Shown here piece after piece: positions 40,749-48,761 of a DNA stretch of 64,000 nucleotides. How positions within the stretch are numbered: position 1 is the first letter of the stretch; every line of letters starts with the position of its first letter. Under the pieces are notes generated by a model. The model worked only from the letters and a program-made list of their open reading frames with translations. It did not search any database and was not told the origin of the DNA. This DNA is from an uncultured Duncaniella sp. (lineage in GTDB: Bacteria > Bacteroidota > Bacteroidia > Bacteroidales > Muribaculaceae): the NCBI GenBank assembly GCA_910578515.1, contig CAJTQR010000004.1:417528-481527 (forward strand). Reading direction: 5' to 3'. A program made the translations under genes and the position numbers.

Positions 40749-41759
40749 ATGAAACTCAATGGTGTATTAGTGACGCTCTGTGCTGTGATTTTTCTGGCGA
40801 GCTGTTCCGAAAACTCGGACTCGCCGGAAAGTCCTGGCACGAGCGCCATTGAGTTTTCACGGATTCATATCAACCATCTCACACAATCCCGCAACTCCGC
40901 CCAAAACATACCGTTCAGCCAATTCAAAGTATACAGCTTTACCGACTCCCCCGAGCACTACATATTTGACGGAGCGTTGGTGACCGATATGTCTGACGGG
41001 AAATGGGAATGCGACAAACGTGAATACTGGTACCCTGACCATGACTACTGGTTTTCGGCCATAGCGCCTGCCGATGCCAACGGAGTCAATTTTAATAAGC
41101 TCACAGCTACACAGTCTGTCTACCATGGCGGTGGCACCATCACTTATCGACCCTCGGAAAACGGTGGCACACTGGACCTGCTTTATGCTTTTTCAGGAAG
41201 AATAGCCACTCCGCATATCATACCGGCAAAAATGCCGCCTGTTGAACTGGAATTCAACCATCTGCTGTCGCAGGTCACATTCATGTTCTACAATGACCTC
41301 GGCAACCCGCACTTTTTCATAAACGTGCCATCAATTACCCTCGGCAACCTCTACTCGGAAGGGGTGATTGACCTCACACAACCCAATCCGCAATGGGAAC
41401 GGTCAGGATGGGATTCATTCTGGACTGGAGCCGGACGCGTTGACCAGATAAAGGTTAACCAACCCAAAAGCTCCTCATCAGTCTATCTGCTCCCTATAAA
41501 AATGGAGGGGGCTGTAATCCAACTTCAGACCCAGCTATTTTACATCGAGAACCCTGATGACGAAGTAGGCTTCCAATTCTCGGATGTCAACACCTTCACC
41601 ATTGACTTTCCCGACATTGATTTCCAGCCCGGACACTCCTATACCCTCATTGCTCACCTCAACCACGACAACGTGGAGGGCGACACAGGCGTGGTACCGA
41701 TTTCATTCGAGGTTCAGGACAATAGTTGGCGTTACGGTGGCATTATCACAGTGCCATGA
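40749..41759 (+). CDS. Fimbrillin-like lipoprotein 2
   Basis: A 336-residue fimbrillin-like lipoprotein (lipobox LASC, then SENSDSPES). The ATG at 40749 is preferred over GTG at 40746. It shares with subunit 1 the FSQFKVYSF, WECDKREYWYPDHDYWFSAIAP and VELEFNHLLSQVTFMFYND blocks and the C-terminal PISFEVQDN strand, so the two are paralogues by duplication. The gene starts 39 bases after the first subunit. A minor or tip subunit is the natural guess. Confidence 0.86.
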   Translation: MKLNGVLVTLCAVIFLASCSENSDSPESPGTSAIEFSRIHINHLTQSRNSAQNIPFSQFKVYSFTDSPEHYIFDGALVTDMSDGKWECDKREYWYPDHDYWFSAIAPADANGVNFNKLTATQSVYHGGGTITYRPSENGGTLDLLYAFSGRIATPHIIPAKMPPVELEFNHLLSQVTFMFYNDLGNPHFFINVPSITLGNLYSEGVIDLTQPNPQWERSGWDSFWTGAGRVDQIKVNQPKSSSSVYLLPIKMEGAVIQLQTQLFYIENPDDEVGFQFSDVNTFTIDFPDIDFQPGHSYTLIAHLNHDNVEGDTGVVPISFEVQDNSWRYGGIITVP

Positions 41760-41815
41760 CAACTTAGCTCCAACCCGTTCATCAAAATTCAACCATATCA
41801 ATCCCTGTTTTCATC

Positions 41816-42760
41816 ATGCGTTTTAACTATAATCCATTATCGATACTTCTCTGTATTCTGATTTGCTCCTGTTCAACCGACCGGGAAGAGGAACCGGAAG
41901 CACCAGATACTGCTCAACCCTCAGCCATCTCCTTTACCACCGAGGTAGAGTTTATGACTGAGGCAGCATCGGGACGTAGCATCGACATAAATTCTATGTA
42001 TGATGTGGATATGTTCAAACTCTACGCGCCCCTGTGGGTCAAAAGTTATGATGAAAAATATAGGTTTATGTATTATGAGATTGAAAATGAGGATGTATCG
42101 CGTGGGAGTGATGGTGAATGGACCACTTCTCAACCATATTATTGGCCCACAGGCTCCCGAAGTCTCACATTCTTTGCCTACGCACCCACCGAAATAGCAG
42201 AATGGGAGATTCCCACCCATGCTTCTGCTCCAGACTCCGTGGTGTTTCACTACACAGCGCCGACCAATCCGGCTGAGCAGCACGACATTCTTTTTGCAAG
42301 CAGCGACATCCCCATCAACTACTCAACCACTCCCACCAAGAGAGTAGAGCTGAAATTTGCCCACATACTCGCGCGTGTAAAAGTTGAATTTGACAGTGTA
42401 TATCCCGAAGTGGCATCCGTCACCTTCCGCGACATCTGGGGAAGCAGCGACTTCATGCCATTTAAGGAAGAACCTTATAAATGGACAACCGAAGACGCCA
42501 ACAATCAGAACGAAAATTCTACCCGCGCCTCTTACACTGTTCAATTTAACGAAGATGGAACTCTACCTGAGTCGCAACATATGAATATAATACCACAACT
42601 CACACCAGGTGACGCCACTCTCGAAGTAGCGTTTCGCGACGGGTCAACACGCACCTTTAAATTCGGGTACAAAACATTCCTGAGCCGTGCGGTCACTGTG
42701 GTAAAAGTGCATCTGAAAAAAACGATAGAAACACCTGTCGTCAGCTCACCTCATAGTTGA
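41816..42760 (+). CDS. Fimbrillin-like lipoprotein 3
   Basis: A 314-residue fimbrillin-like lipoprotein (lipobox ICSC, then STDREEEPEAPD). Family blocks are EWTTSQPYYWPTGSRSLTFFAYAP and VELKFAHILARVKVEFD. It is more diverged than subunits 1 and 2 and may be a tip protein. Its last 20 bases overlap, tail to tail, the end of the XRE/S24 regulator gene on the other strand, so no terminator separates the two and transcription of either gene may disturb the other. Confidence 0.85.
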   Translation: MRFNYNPLSILLCILICSCSTDREEEPEAPDTAQPSAISFTTEVEFMTEAASGRSIDINSMYDVDMFKLYAPLWVKSYDEKYRFMYYEIENEDVSRGSDGEWTTSQPYYWPTGSRSLTFFAYAPTEIAEWEIPTHASAPDSVVFHYTAPTNPAEQHDILFASSDIPINYSTTPTKRVELKFAHILARVKVEFDSVYPEVASVTFRDIWGSSDFMPFKEEPYKWTTEDANNQNENSTRASYTVQFNEDGTLPESQHMNIIPQLTPGDATLEVAFRDGSTRTFKFGYKTFLSRAVTVVKVHLKKTIETPVVSSPHS

Positions 42761-43412
42761 GAATTGCCTCCACTATATAGAGAGCCCGTATATCGCTACG
42801 TTCCACCTCCATGTCGTCATACTCCGGATTCTCACTGTGAAGTATCACCATAGATGGATTCGGATGGCGCCGCAGATACTTGACCATGCGGAACTCCTCA
42901 AGCTCCACCACATAAATCTGTCCCCAGAATATATTACGGAAATCCCTGATAGGGCGTATTGCCACATAGCCACCATTATTAATGCGGGGATACATACTGT
43001 CACCCCTCACCTTCACCACCTGCGAGTTTTGAGAAATTCCGGGAATATCTATAAAACCTACAGGGTTGATAGCTCCGAAAATCTCCACAAGGCTACGGTT
43101 TCCGGCGGTAACATCAATATCATAGACAGGAGTACCCTCACGCAACGCAGTGACCTCCATCGGCTGAGTCATGCACATATCACGAGCTATGGGACTCTTT
43201 TCATAAGGGACTCCCACCCCATCACGGAGCCATGATTTGGAAATTCCAAGGTCAACCACTATCTTATTGACAAGCCCTTCAGAAAAAGGTAGCTTACCAT
43301 TCATCACTTTTGAAAGATTCGATGGGTCCATCCGGAGCAGTTGCGCCAATTGCCGCTGGCTCAGGCGCTTCTGTTGCATAATATGCCGTAATCTGTCAGG
43401 TATAGTTGTCAT
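42741..43412 (-). CDS. XRE/S24 repressor-like regulator
   Basis: A 223-residue protein with an N-terminal XRE helix-turn-helix (LSQRQLAQLLRMDPSNLSKVMNGKLPF) and a C-terminal S24 peptidase-like domain. The expected Ser is in VKVRGDSMYPRI and the Lys in RMVKYLRR, as in LexA, CI and ImmA-type regulators. Start MTTIPDRL at 43412 is chosen because a promoter with -7 box lies directly upstream; the longer frame to 43490 runs through it. Such stand-alone C2-like repressors often respond to DNA damage or control surface genes. The convergent 20-base overlap with the fimbrillin operon makes a link possible, but its operator is unknown. Confidence 0.9.
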   Translation of the reverse strand: MTTIPDRLRHIMQQKRLSQRQLAQLLRMDPSNLSKVMNGKLPFSEGLVNKIVVDLGISKSWLRDGVGVPYEKSPIARDMCMTQPMEVTALREGTPVYDIDVTAGNRSLVEIFGAINPVGFIDIPGISQNSQVVKVRGDSMYPRINNGGYVAIRPIRDFRNIFWGQIYVVELEEFRMVKYLRRHPNPSMVILHSENPEYDDMEVERSDIRALYIVEAILNYEVS

Positions 43413-43420
43413 AACACCAA

Positions 43421-43451
43421 CAAAGATAGTCCAAAATGGTAAGAACGCCAA
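43421..43451 (-). promoter_or_regulatory. Promoter of the XRE/S24 regulator
   Basis: Minus-strand TTG (43449-43451), 20-base spacer, then TATCTTTG (43421-43428). The -7 box ends eight bases before the ATG at 43412, so the leader is very short. Confidence 0.65.
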
Positions 43452-43482
43452 GTTAAAATCAATAAAAATTTCCTCAAAAAAT

Positions 43483-43513
43483 TTTGTCATATCAAAAATA
43501 CTTCCTACCTTTG
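43483..43513 (+). promoter_or_regulatory. Promoter of the tRNA gene
   Basis: TTTG at 43483-43486, 19-base spacer, TACCTTTG at 43506-43513, about 20 bases before the tRNA 5' end. Confidence 0.75.
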
Positions 43514-43532
43514 CCCTCGCAAAAGCAGGTAT

Positions 43533-43606
43533 GGCGAGATAGCTCAGTTGGTTAGAGCGTCGGATTCATAACCCGGAGGTCCCGAGTTCAATTCTCGGTC
43601 TCGCTA
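43533..43606 (+). tRNA. tRNA with CAU anticodon, probably elongator tRNA-Met
   Basis: A 74-base cloverleaf with acceptor stem GGCGAGA/TCTCGCT, D arm AGCTCAGTTGGTTAGAGC, anticodon loop TTCATAA and T arm CCGAGTTCAATTCTCGG. CCA is not encoded. The three G-C pairs at the base of the anticodon stem that mark initiator tRNA-Met are missing, so it is an elongator Met or, less likely, the Ile tRNA whose CAU is modified to lysidine. One A-C mismatch closes the anticodon loop. Confidence 0.9.
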
Positions 43607-43640
43607 CAAAGGCAATAATGTTAAAGCATTAAACAAGAAG

Positions 43641-43682
43641 AACGGTTCATCGTCGTGACGACGCTGAACCGTTAATTTTTTA
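43641..43682 (+). terminator. Intrinsic terminator after the tRNA gene
   Basis: 9-bp stem AACGGTTCA / TGAACCGTT, one mismatch, then CGTCG / CGACG with a 3-base loop, followed by AATTTTTTA. Confidence 0.93.
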
Positions 43683-43775
43683 TCAATCAAGAAATGCCTC
43701 ATTTTCCAACAGCCCGGCACTTTCCCATTAAATTCTATTAATTTAGTGTCTGTGAAGCGAATTTTTTGGAAATAT

Positions 43776-43806
43776 TTTGTGGAATGGGAAAGAATTTGTA
43801 ATTTTG
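43776..43806 (+). promoter_or_regulatory. Promoter of rpsU
   Basis: TTTG at 43776-43779, 19-base spacer, TAATTTTG at 43799-43806; leader about 40 bases, very rich in A and T and without a Shine-Dalgarno sequence. Confidence 0.8.
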
Positions 43807-43851
43807 CCGCGCTAAATTATTCACTTAATAATATATAATCAAAAAATCAAG

Positions 43852-44043
43852 ATGATAATCGTACAAGTAAAAGAAGGTGAGAACATCGAAAAGGCACTGA
43901 AGAAATTCAAACGTAAATTTGAAAAGACTGGTATCGTACGCGAACTTCGCTCTCGCCAGGCTTTCGAAAAGCCCTCTGTGGCTAACCGCAAGAAAATGAT
44001 GAAGGCGGTATACGTTCAGCAGCTTCGTGCTACCGAGGAATAA
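43852..44043 (+). CDS. rpsU: 30S ribosomal protein S21
   Basis: A 63-residue basic protein, MIIVQVKEGENIEKALKKFK at the start and the FEKPSVANRKKMMKA region following, as in S21 of Bacteroidota. S21 binds near the anti-Shine-Dalgarno end of 16S rRNA; in Bacteroidota it helps hide that end, in keeping with the lack of Shine-Dalgarno sequences in the mRNAs of this window. The promoter matches consensus, and no other ribosomal genes are near. Confidence 0.97.
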   Translation: MIIVQVKEGENIEKALKKFKRKFEKTGIVRELRSRQAFEKPSVANRKKMMKAVYVQQLRATEE

Positions 44044-44229
44044 TCGTCCCCTCCACTTAGTTCCAAACAAACAGAAAGGAGGCTTGACTGACCCCCCGGA
44101 AACACCCGAATTTATTTGAACAACATAAACAGCAAAATGGCGGTGAGGATTTGAGATAATAATCCCCATCGCTATTGTTGTAAACATCCATAACTAATTT
44201 TCACTCCTTCAAAGCGCCACCGAAACCCC

Positions 44230-46248
44230 ATGCCGTCGGTCCAAAGAATAATCCTCATGCTGCTCATGTCAGCAATACTCGCATCATGCCACAAAGTCCT
44301 CCCAGAAAAGGACACCGTGTATGACTGCGATGCCTTTGAGGTTTACACCGACAGCATAATAAGAGGTTCCAAGATTTACAAGGCACTCTCTCACACCGAA
44401 ATCACCAACGCATGGCACACCGACAACGTTGACCCCGCTCTCCCATCCTATCGCTCACCACAATTGATGGCCGATGCGCTTTTCTGCAAAGCTATGCATG
44501 AGAGCGCCTATTTCACCCCTCTTCAGATATATCTCTCGCTCGCTGCTCTCCACCCTGCAAAATCCATGGAGGCATTGCGGGCACTCGTCGTAAAGGGACG
44601 CGTAGCACGCACCGACTTCCCCATCACTGCGAGCAACGGCGCATGGGCTGCCGCTGCATGGGAAATATACTGCGTGACTGGCGACAGAAAATGGTTGCGT
44701 GAAGCCTACGATGTGCTCATCTCGACACTGCGCCACGACCAACAGGTCAACATCTCATCCCAACCACCCTTAGTATTCGGCGCTCCCGACTATCTTGCTC
44801 CCATAGCCGACTATTATCCGGGCTGGATGAAACCGATTGACAGGTTCCAGACCATCTCCACCGGCGTAAACGCACTCCACACATATACTTACGATGTGCT
44901 CTCCGAAATGGCATCGGAACTCGGACTTAAGGATGCCGCAGACTACAAGAAAACCGCCAACTCACTGCGCGGAGCCATAAACGACCTGCTATGGATACCA
45001 AACTTAGGCTACTACGGGCAATACATGTATGGTACCTACTACCCAATTTTATCACAAGCTACCGACCAGATTGCCAACTCATTATGTGTGTTATTTGATA
45101 TAGCCACCCCAGAGATGGCAACCTCAATCGTCGCCCGCTCCCCTATGCTACCTCAAGGCACACCCCTTGTGTATCCATCCATCAACACCCCCAAAACGTC
45201 CTCCCCGCTCGTGCAGGCACTACGTGGAATCAGCGCTGCCAAGACACGCAACGAGAATGCTGTAATAGCATCCATAGGTTCACTCTGGAACATAGCTCTC
45301 GACCATCCTATCCCGGCTGAGAGTCAGGCGATGGTTCTGAAAGGTCTTCTCGGCATGCAATTCACATCCAAAGGAATCACGTTCGCCCCCATAATCCCCT
45401 ACCATTTTACCGGCAAGAAGACTCTCCACAACTTCCATTACCGTGATGCGGAGCTATCAATCTCAGTGCAGGGCACAGGCGACAAGATAGCCGGATTTTT
45501 CATCGACTCCATAAGCACTTCGCCTGCATTCATCCCGGCAAATATCACCGGAAAACATCAGATTGACATCACCCTGTCAGGCAACAATCTGCCTCTCAAC
45601 CAAATCTCCATGGTTGAACCTGTCACCCTCCCCACAGTCCCCGATGTAAAATGGACACTGCCCGGCACTGCCACAATAAAAAATTTCAAGTCGGGATACA
45701 GCTATGGAGTGTATATCAACGGTACCTTTCTCGAAGAAATACAGACTGCATCCTACAGCTACACGCCTACAGTCCCGACCGTGGTGACTATCACACCGAT
45801 AGCCGAGCAGGAATATGTAGGATTTGCATCACGCAGTCACGTCATAGCACCCGAGGGGACTGAAATCAACATCCCCGCCTCATCAATCACGCCAAGGCGC
45901 ACACCGCTGCATCTTATAAAACACCGTGAGACAGCCACTAAATACATCGAGCTTGCGGCTCGCCACAATACACGCATAACATTCTATGCCAATGCGCCCG
46001 AGGAAGGTGAATATTTCATCAACATCGGCTACTCCAATGGAACCGGTGAGACTGCAATGCGAACACTGAGCGTCAACGGCACAGATTGCGGCATCCTCGT
46101 GTGCCCCTCCCTGGACCGAAACGACTGGGTAACGGTACATCCTTCCAACACCCTTACCGTCAAACTCAATGAAGGTCCCAATCAACTGGCGCTTACATAT
46201 ATCAACACCACAGTACTCCTCAACAAGATAACACTCTTGAAAAAATGA
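44230..46248 (+). CDS. Lipoprotein with a six-hairpin glycosidase-like domain
   Basis: A 672-residue lipoprotein (lipobox LASC, Cys20). Residues about 60-400 look like an alpha/alpha toroid of the six-hairpin glycosidase type: ASNGAWAAAAWEIYCVTGDRKWLREAYDVL, DYYPGWMKPID, YKKTANSLRGAINDLLW and YGQYMYGTYYPILSQATDQIANSL resemble GH63/GH78-type helical pairs. The last 270 residues are beta-rich, ending in a sandwich that could bind carbohydrate. I cannot assign a GH family or catalytic acids with certainty. It is translationally coupled to the phosphoesterase gene (ATGA overlap). Confidence 0.65.
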   Translation: MPSVQRIILMLLMSAILASCHKVLPEKDTVYDCDAFEVYTDSIIRGSKIYKALSHTEITNAWHTDNVDPALPSYRSPQLMADALFCKAMHESAYFTPLQIYLSLAALHPAKSMEALRALVVKGRVARTDFPITASNGAWAAAAWEIYCVTGDRKWLREAYDVLISTLRHDQQVNISSQPPLVFGAPDYLAPIADYYPGWMKPIDRFQTISTGVNALHTYTYDVLSEMASELGLKDAADYKKTANSLRGAINDLLWIPNLGYYGQYMYGTYYPILSQATDQIANSLCVLFDIATPEMATSIVARSPMLPQGTPLVYPSINTPKTSSPLVQALRGISAAKTRNENAVIASIGSLWNIALDHPIPAESQAMVLKGLLGMQFTSKGITFAPIIPYHFTGKKTLHNFHYRDAELSISVQGTGDKIAGFFIDSISTSPAFIPANITGKHQIDITLSGNNLPLNQISMVEPVTLPTVPDVKWTLPGTATIKNFKSGYSYGVYINGTFLEEIQTASYSYTPTVPTVVTITPIAEQEYVGFASRSHVIAPEGTEINIPASSITPRRTPLHLIKHRETATKYIELAARHNTRITFYANAPEEGEYFINIGYSNGTGETAMRTLSVNGTDCGILVCPSLDRNDWVTVHPSNTLTVKLNEGPNQLALTYINTTVLLNKITLLKK

Positions 46249-46748
46249 AACGAATAGGAATCCTCTCGGACACCCATTCATGTTGGGATGACCGCTACGC
46301 TACACATTTTGCTGATTGCGATGAAATCTGGCATGCCGGAGATGTGGGCGATATCGACATAATCCGACGCCTTGAGGCTATAGCCCCTGTGGTAAGAGCA
46401 GTAAGAGGCAACATCGACCACGGCGACGTGTGCCGCAGATGCCCCGAAGTAGAAATATTTACCATCGAAGGTTTCAACGTGTGGCTCACCCACATAGGAG
46501 GCTACCCTGGGAAGTACGCACCCGGTATAATGAACGCTTTAATTGAAAACAGAATAAACCTGATGGTATGCGGACACTCTCACATCCTAAAAGTAATGCC
46601 CGACCCAAGGCTTGGACTGCTGCACATCAATCCGGGAGCCGCCGGATATCACGGATGGCAACGTGAGCGGACACTCATACGTCTGGAACTTGAAGGTGGT
46701 GAAGCAAAATCGCTCGAAGTGATTGAATTAGGGAAACGAAAACTATAA
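46245..46748 (+). CDS. YfcE-type metallophosphoesterase
   Basis: A 167-residue phosphodiesterase of the MJ0936/YfcE family. The metal-binding motifs occur in order: D-x-H (ILSDTHSCW), GD (WHAGDVGD), GN-D/H (VRGNIDHGD), and GHSH (VCGHSHILK) with the terminal INPGAAG. The cytosolic substrate in such proteins is usually unknown. Its start overlaps the stop of the glycosidase-like gene by four bases and a GNAT gene follows after 24 bases, so the three form one unit. Confidence 0.92.
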   Translation: MKRIGILSDTHSCWDDRYATHFADCDEIWHAGDVGDIDIIRRLEAIAPVVRAVRGNIDHGDVCRRCPEVEIFTIEGFNVWLTHIGGYPGKYAPGIMNALIENRINLMVCGHSHILKVMPDPRLGLLHINPGAAGYHGWQRERTLIRLELEGGEAKSLEVIELGKRKL

Positions 46749-46772
46749 CTGCGACTCCAACCATTATTACAC

Positions 46773-47267
46773 ATGATACGTCCGGTAAAAACTTCCGATT
46801 GCAACGCCATCCTGAATATCTATAACCACTACGTCACCGACACGGTAATATCATTCGAAACACGCCCGCTCACCTACGATGAGATGAACGAGCGCATAAA
46901 TTCAATAGCCAACACCTATCCCTACCTCGTGTGGGAAAATGAGGAGGACGGTACAATAGCGGGTTACTGCTACGCACATCCCTGGAAAGAACGTGCCGCC
47001 TACGCCTCAACACTTGAGACTACCATATATCTTGCTCCTGACAACACCGGTTCAGGAATAGGGAGGCAACTTATGGAAGCTCTCATTGATGAATGTCGCC
47101 GCGCGGGATTCGAGACTCTGATAGCCTGCATCACCTATGGCAACCATGCCAGCTGTCGCCTGCATGAGAACCTCGGATTTACCCGGGTGTCACACTTCCA
47201 CCGTGTAGGGAAGAAATTCGGACTGTCGCTCGATGTGGTTGACTACCAGCTGAACCTGTCAGAATGA
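46773..47267 (+). CDS. GNAT N-acetyltransferase (phosphinothricin/methionine-sulfoximine type)
   Basis: A 164-residue acetyltransferase. The phosphinothricin acetyltransferase/MddA pattern is clear: MIRPVKTSDCNAILNIYNHYV, VISFETRPLT, GYCYAHPWKERAAY, the acetyl-CoA loop NTGSGIGRQLMEAL and the CRLHENLGFTRV-HFHRVGKKFG end. Members acetylate amino acids such as methionine sulfoximine; the physiological substrate here is unknown. The end overlaps the porin gene on the other strand by nine bases. Confidence 0.9.
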   Translation: MIRPVKTSDCNAILNIYNHYVTDTVISFETRPLTYDEMNERINSIANTYPYLVWENEEDGTIAGYCYAHPWKERAAYASTLETTIYLAPDNTGSGIGRQLMEALIDECRRAGFETLIACITYGNHASCRLHENLGFTRVSHFHRVGKKFGLSLDVVDYQLNLSE

Positions 47268-48566
47268 AAATGAAGCGAGTGCACCTACACGGCGAGCCCA
47301 GCCATGTTCACCGTTGAAATCCTGACGCTTGCCCACATTGAATTCCGCTCCAAACATAATGCGTGGAGTAACATTCCAGAATATATTGGTGGCGCTATAC
47401 AAACCATATTTGTAATCGGTACCTACAGGGTCCTGGGTAGGTAGATAACGTCCCTGACCGAAAGTTGTGGATACAAACAGATTGGGACGGAAATTATACT
47501 GCAATCCGAAAAAATAACCGAAACCTGGTGTAGTCTTCAATTTACCGGGAGTGGCGTCATCAACCACGAGGTCATATTTGCCAAGGAGGAAGTCTCCACC
47601 AAAATTAGAATACGACTTACCAGTGTTGGCTGTACCATAGAATTTCAACTGCGGAAGAATACGGAACACGGTGCTGAGCTGCACACCATAACCTACAGCC
47701 TGATGGTTCTTACCGTTTATCATGTCGCGATAAGGGAGAAAACGCATTATACCCGACAGACGGATATGCTCGTCGCGTGACCACTCATACTGCACCATGG
47801 CAGCGAGATTGGGAAGATACTGATTGCGGGCCGCAACAGTAGAGCCATCTTCCTGAATTGACATGGAGGGTGTCTCAAGTGAACCTGCCACCACTATGCC
47901 GCTCTTCTTGAATGTGTGCATATACCTGATTAGCACGTTAGTGGCATCCATCTTCATGGTAGGTCCGTTTGAGTCAACCGTCGGGGGCACGGCCGCACCA
48001 TCACCAAATGTCGAGGCAGCATAACCGATAGTCCAGTCATTGAGGACAGCGTAAGCCTTCTTCAGATGGAAATCACGACCGCCGTAGCCATTGAAATTAG
48101 CTTCGATATAGAGTTGATAGTCGCCCAAGCGCTTGTTTCGTCCAATAACCCTGAAAAACAAGGCTGTACCGGCCGGAGTGGTACCAAGATTATTGCGGGT
48201 GAGAGGGTCCTTGGTTACCGGGATAAAATAGGGAGAGAAAGCCGCTACATTTACTGAGCCGGCCCAGTCGAAATATCCCCTCATCCTTACTAGACCACCT
48301 ATACCCATGGCAAGATTAGTGTCGCGGCTCATGAACAGGAAGTAAGGAGCAGCGGGGTCCTGGAATGAACGGAACTGGTCGTAATAGAAATTCTCAACCA
48401 CGTTGCGTATTGAGTCGGCGGCAGGGTCCTCACCATTACCAAAGAAAACAATCTTATGGTCACTCATCAATGAGTCCTGCAACTCCTCTGTGGGAGACGA
48501 CGCTGACGCAACAAATCCCGATAGCCCTAATGCAGCCAATAGCACTGCAACAATACTTTTCCTCAT
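47259..48566 (-). CDS. DcaP-like outer membrane porin
   Basis: A 435-residue outer membrane protein with signal peptide (to VASASS). After about 60 residues it is a beta-barrel of alternating strands ending in Phe (GALASFSF). MGIGGLVRMRGYFDWAGSV and the GRNKRLGDYQLYIEANFNG, LKKAYAVLNDWTIGYAASTF strands match DcaP-like trimeric porins, which in Bacteroidota may admit dicarboxylates or other acids. It lies 195 bases downstream of the aminopeptidase gene on the same strand, and no promoter was recognised in that gap. Confidence 0.83.
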   Translation of the reverse strand: MRKSIVAVLLAALGLSGFVASASSPTEELQDSLMSDHKIVFFGNGEDPAADSIRNVVENFYYDQFRSFQDPAAPYFLFMSRDTNLAMGIGGLVRMRGYFDWAGSVNVAAFSPYFIPVTKDPLTRNNLGTTPAGTALFFRVIGRNKRLGDYQLYIEANFNGYGGRDFHLKKAYAVLNDWTIGYAASTFGDGAAVPPTVDSNGPTMKMDATNVLIRYMHTFKKSGIVVAGSLETPSMSIQEDGSTVAARNQYLPNLAAMVQYEWSRDEHIRLSGIMRFLPYRDMINGKNHQAVGYGVQLSTVFRILPQLKFYGTANTGKSYSNFGGDFLLGKYDLVVDDATPGKLKTTPGFGYFFGLQYNFRPNLFVSTTFGQGRYLPTQDPVGTDYKYGLYSATNIFWNVTPRIMFGAEFNVGKRQDFNGEHGWARRVGALASFSF

Positions 48567-48761
48567 AATTCTAAACAGTTGAAAACGTTATTTTAAATTT
48601 AATAACATTCTCACAGCTGTTTTGTTTAACAGGAAATCACGCTTTTTAACTATTAACAGCAGATACCGGCACCACAACGGGCAAGCGATGTGACAGAACA
48701 AAAGCAGAGCCACACCAGCATATATCTGGAATGGCTCCGCTGTAGGGTGGATTATAGCCTC

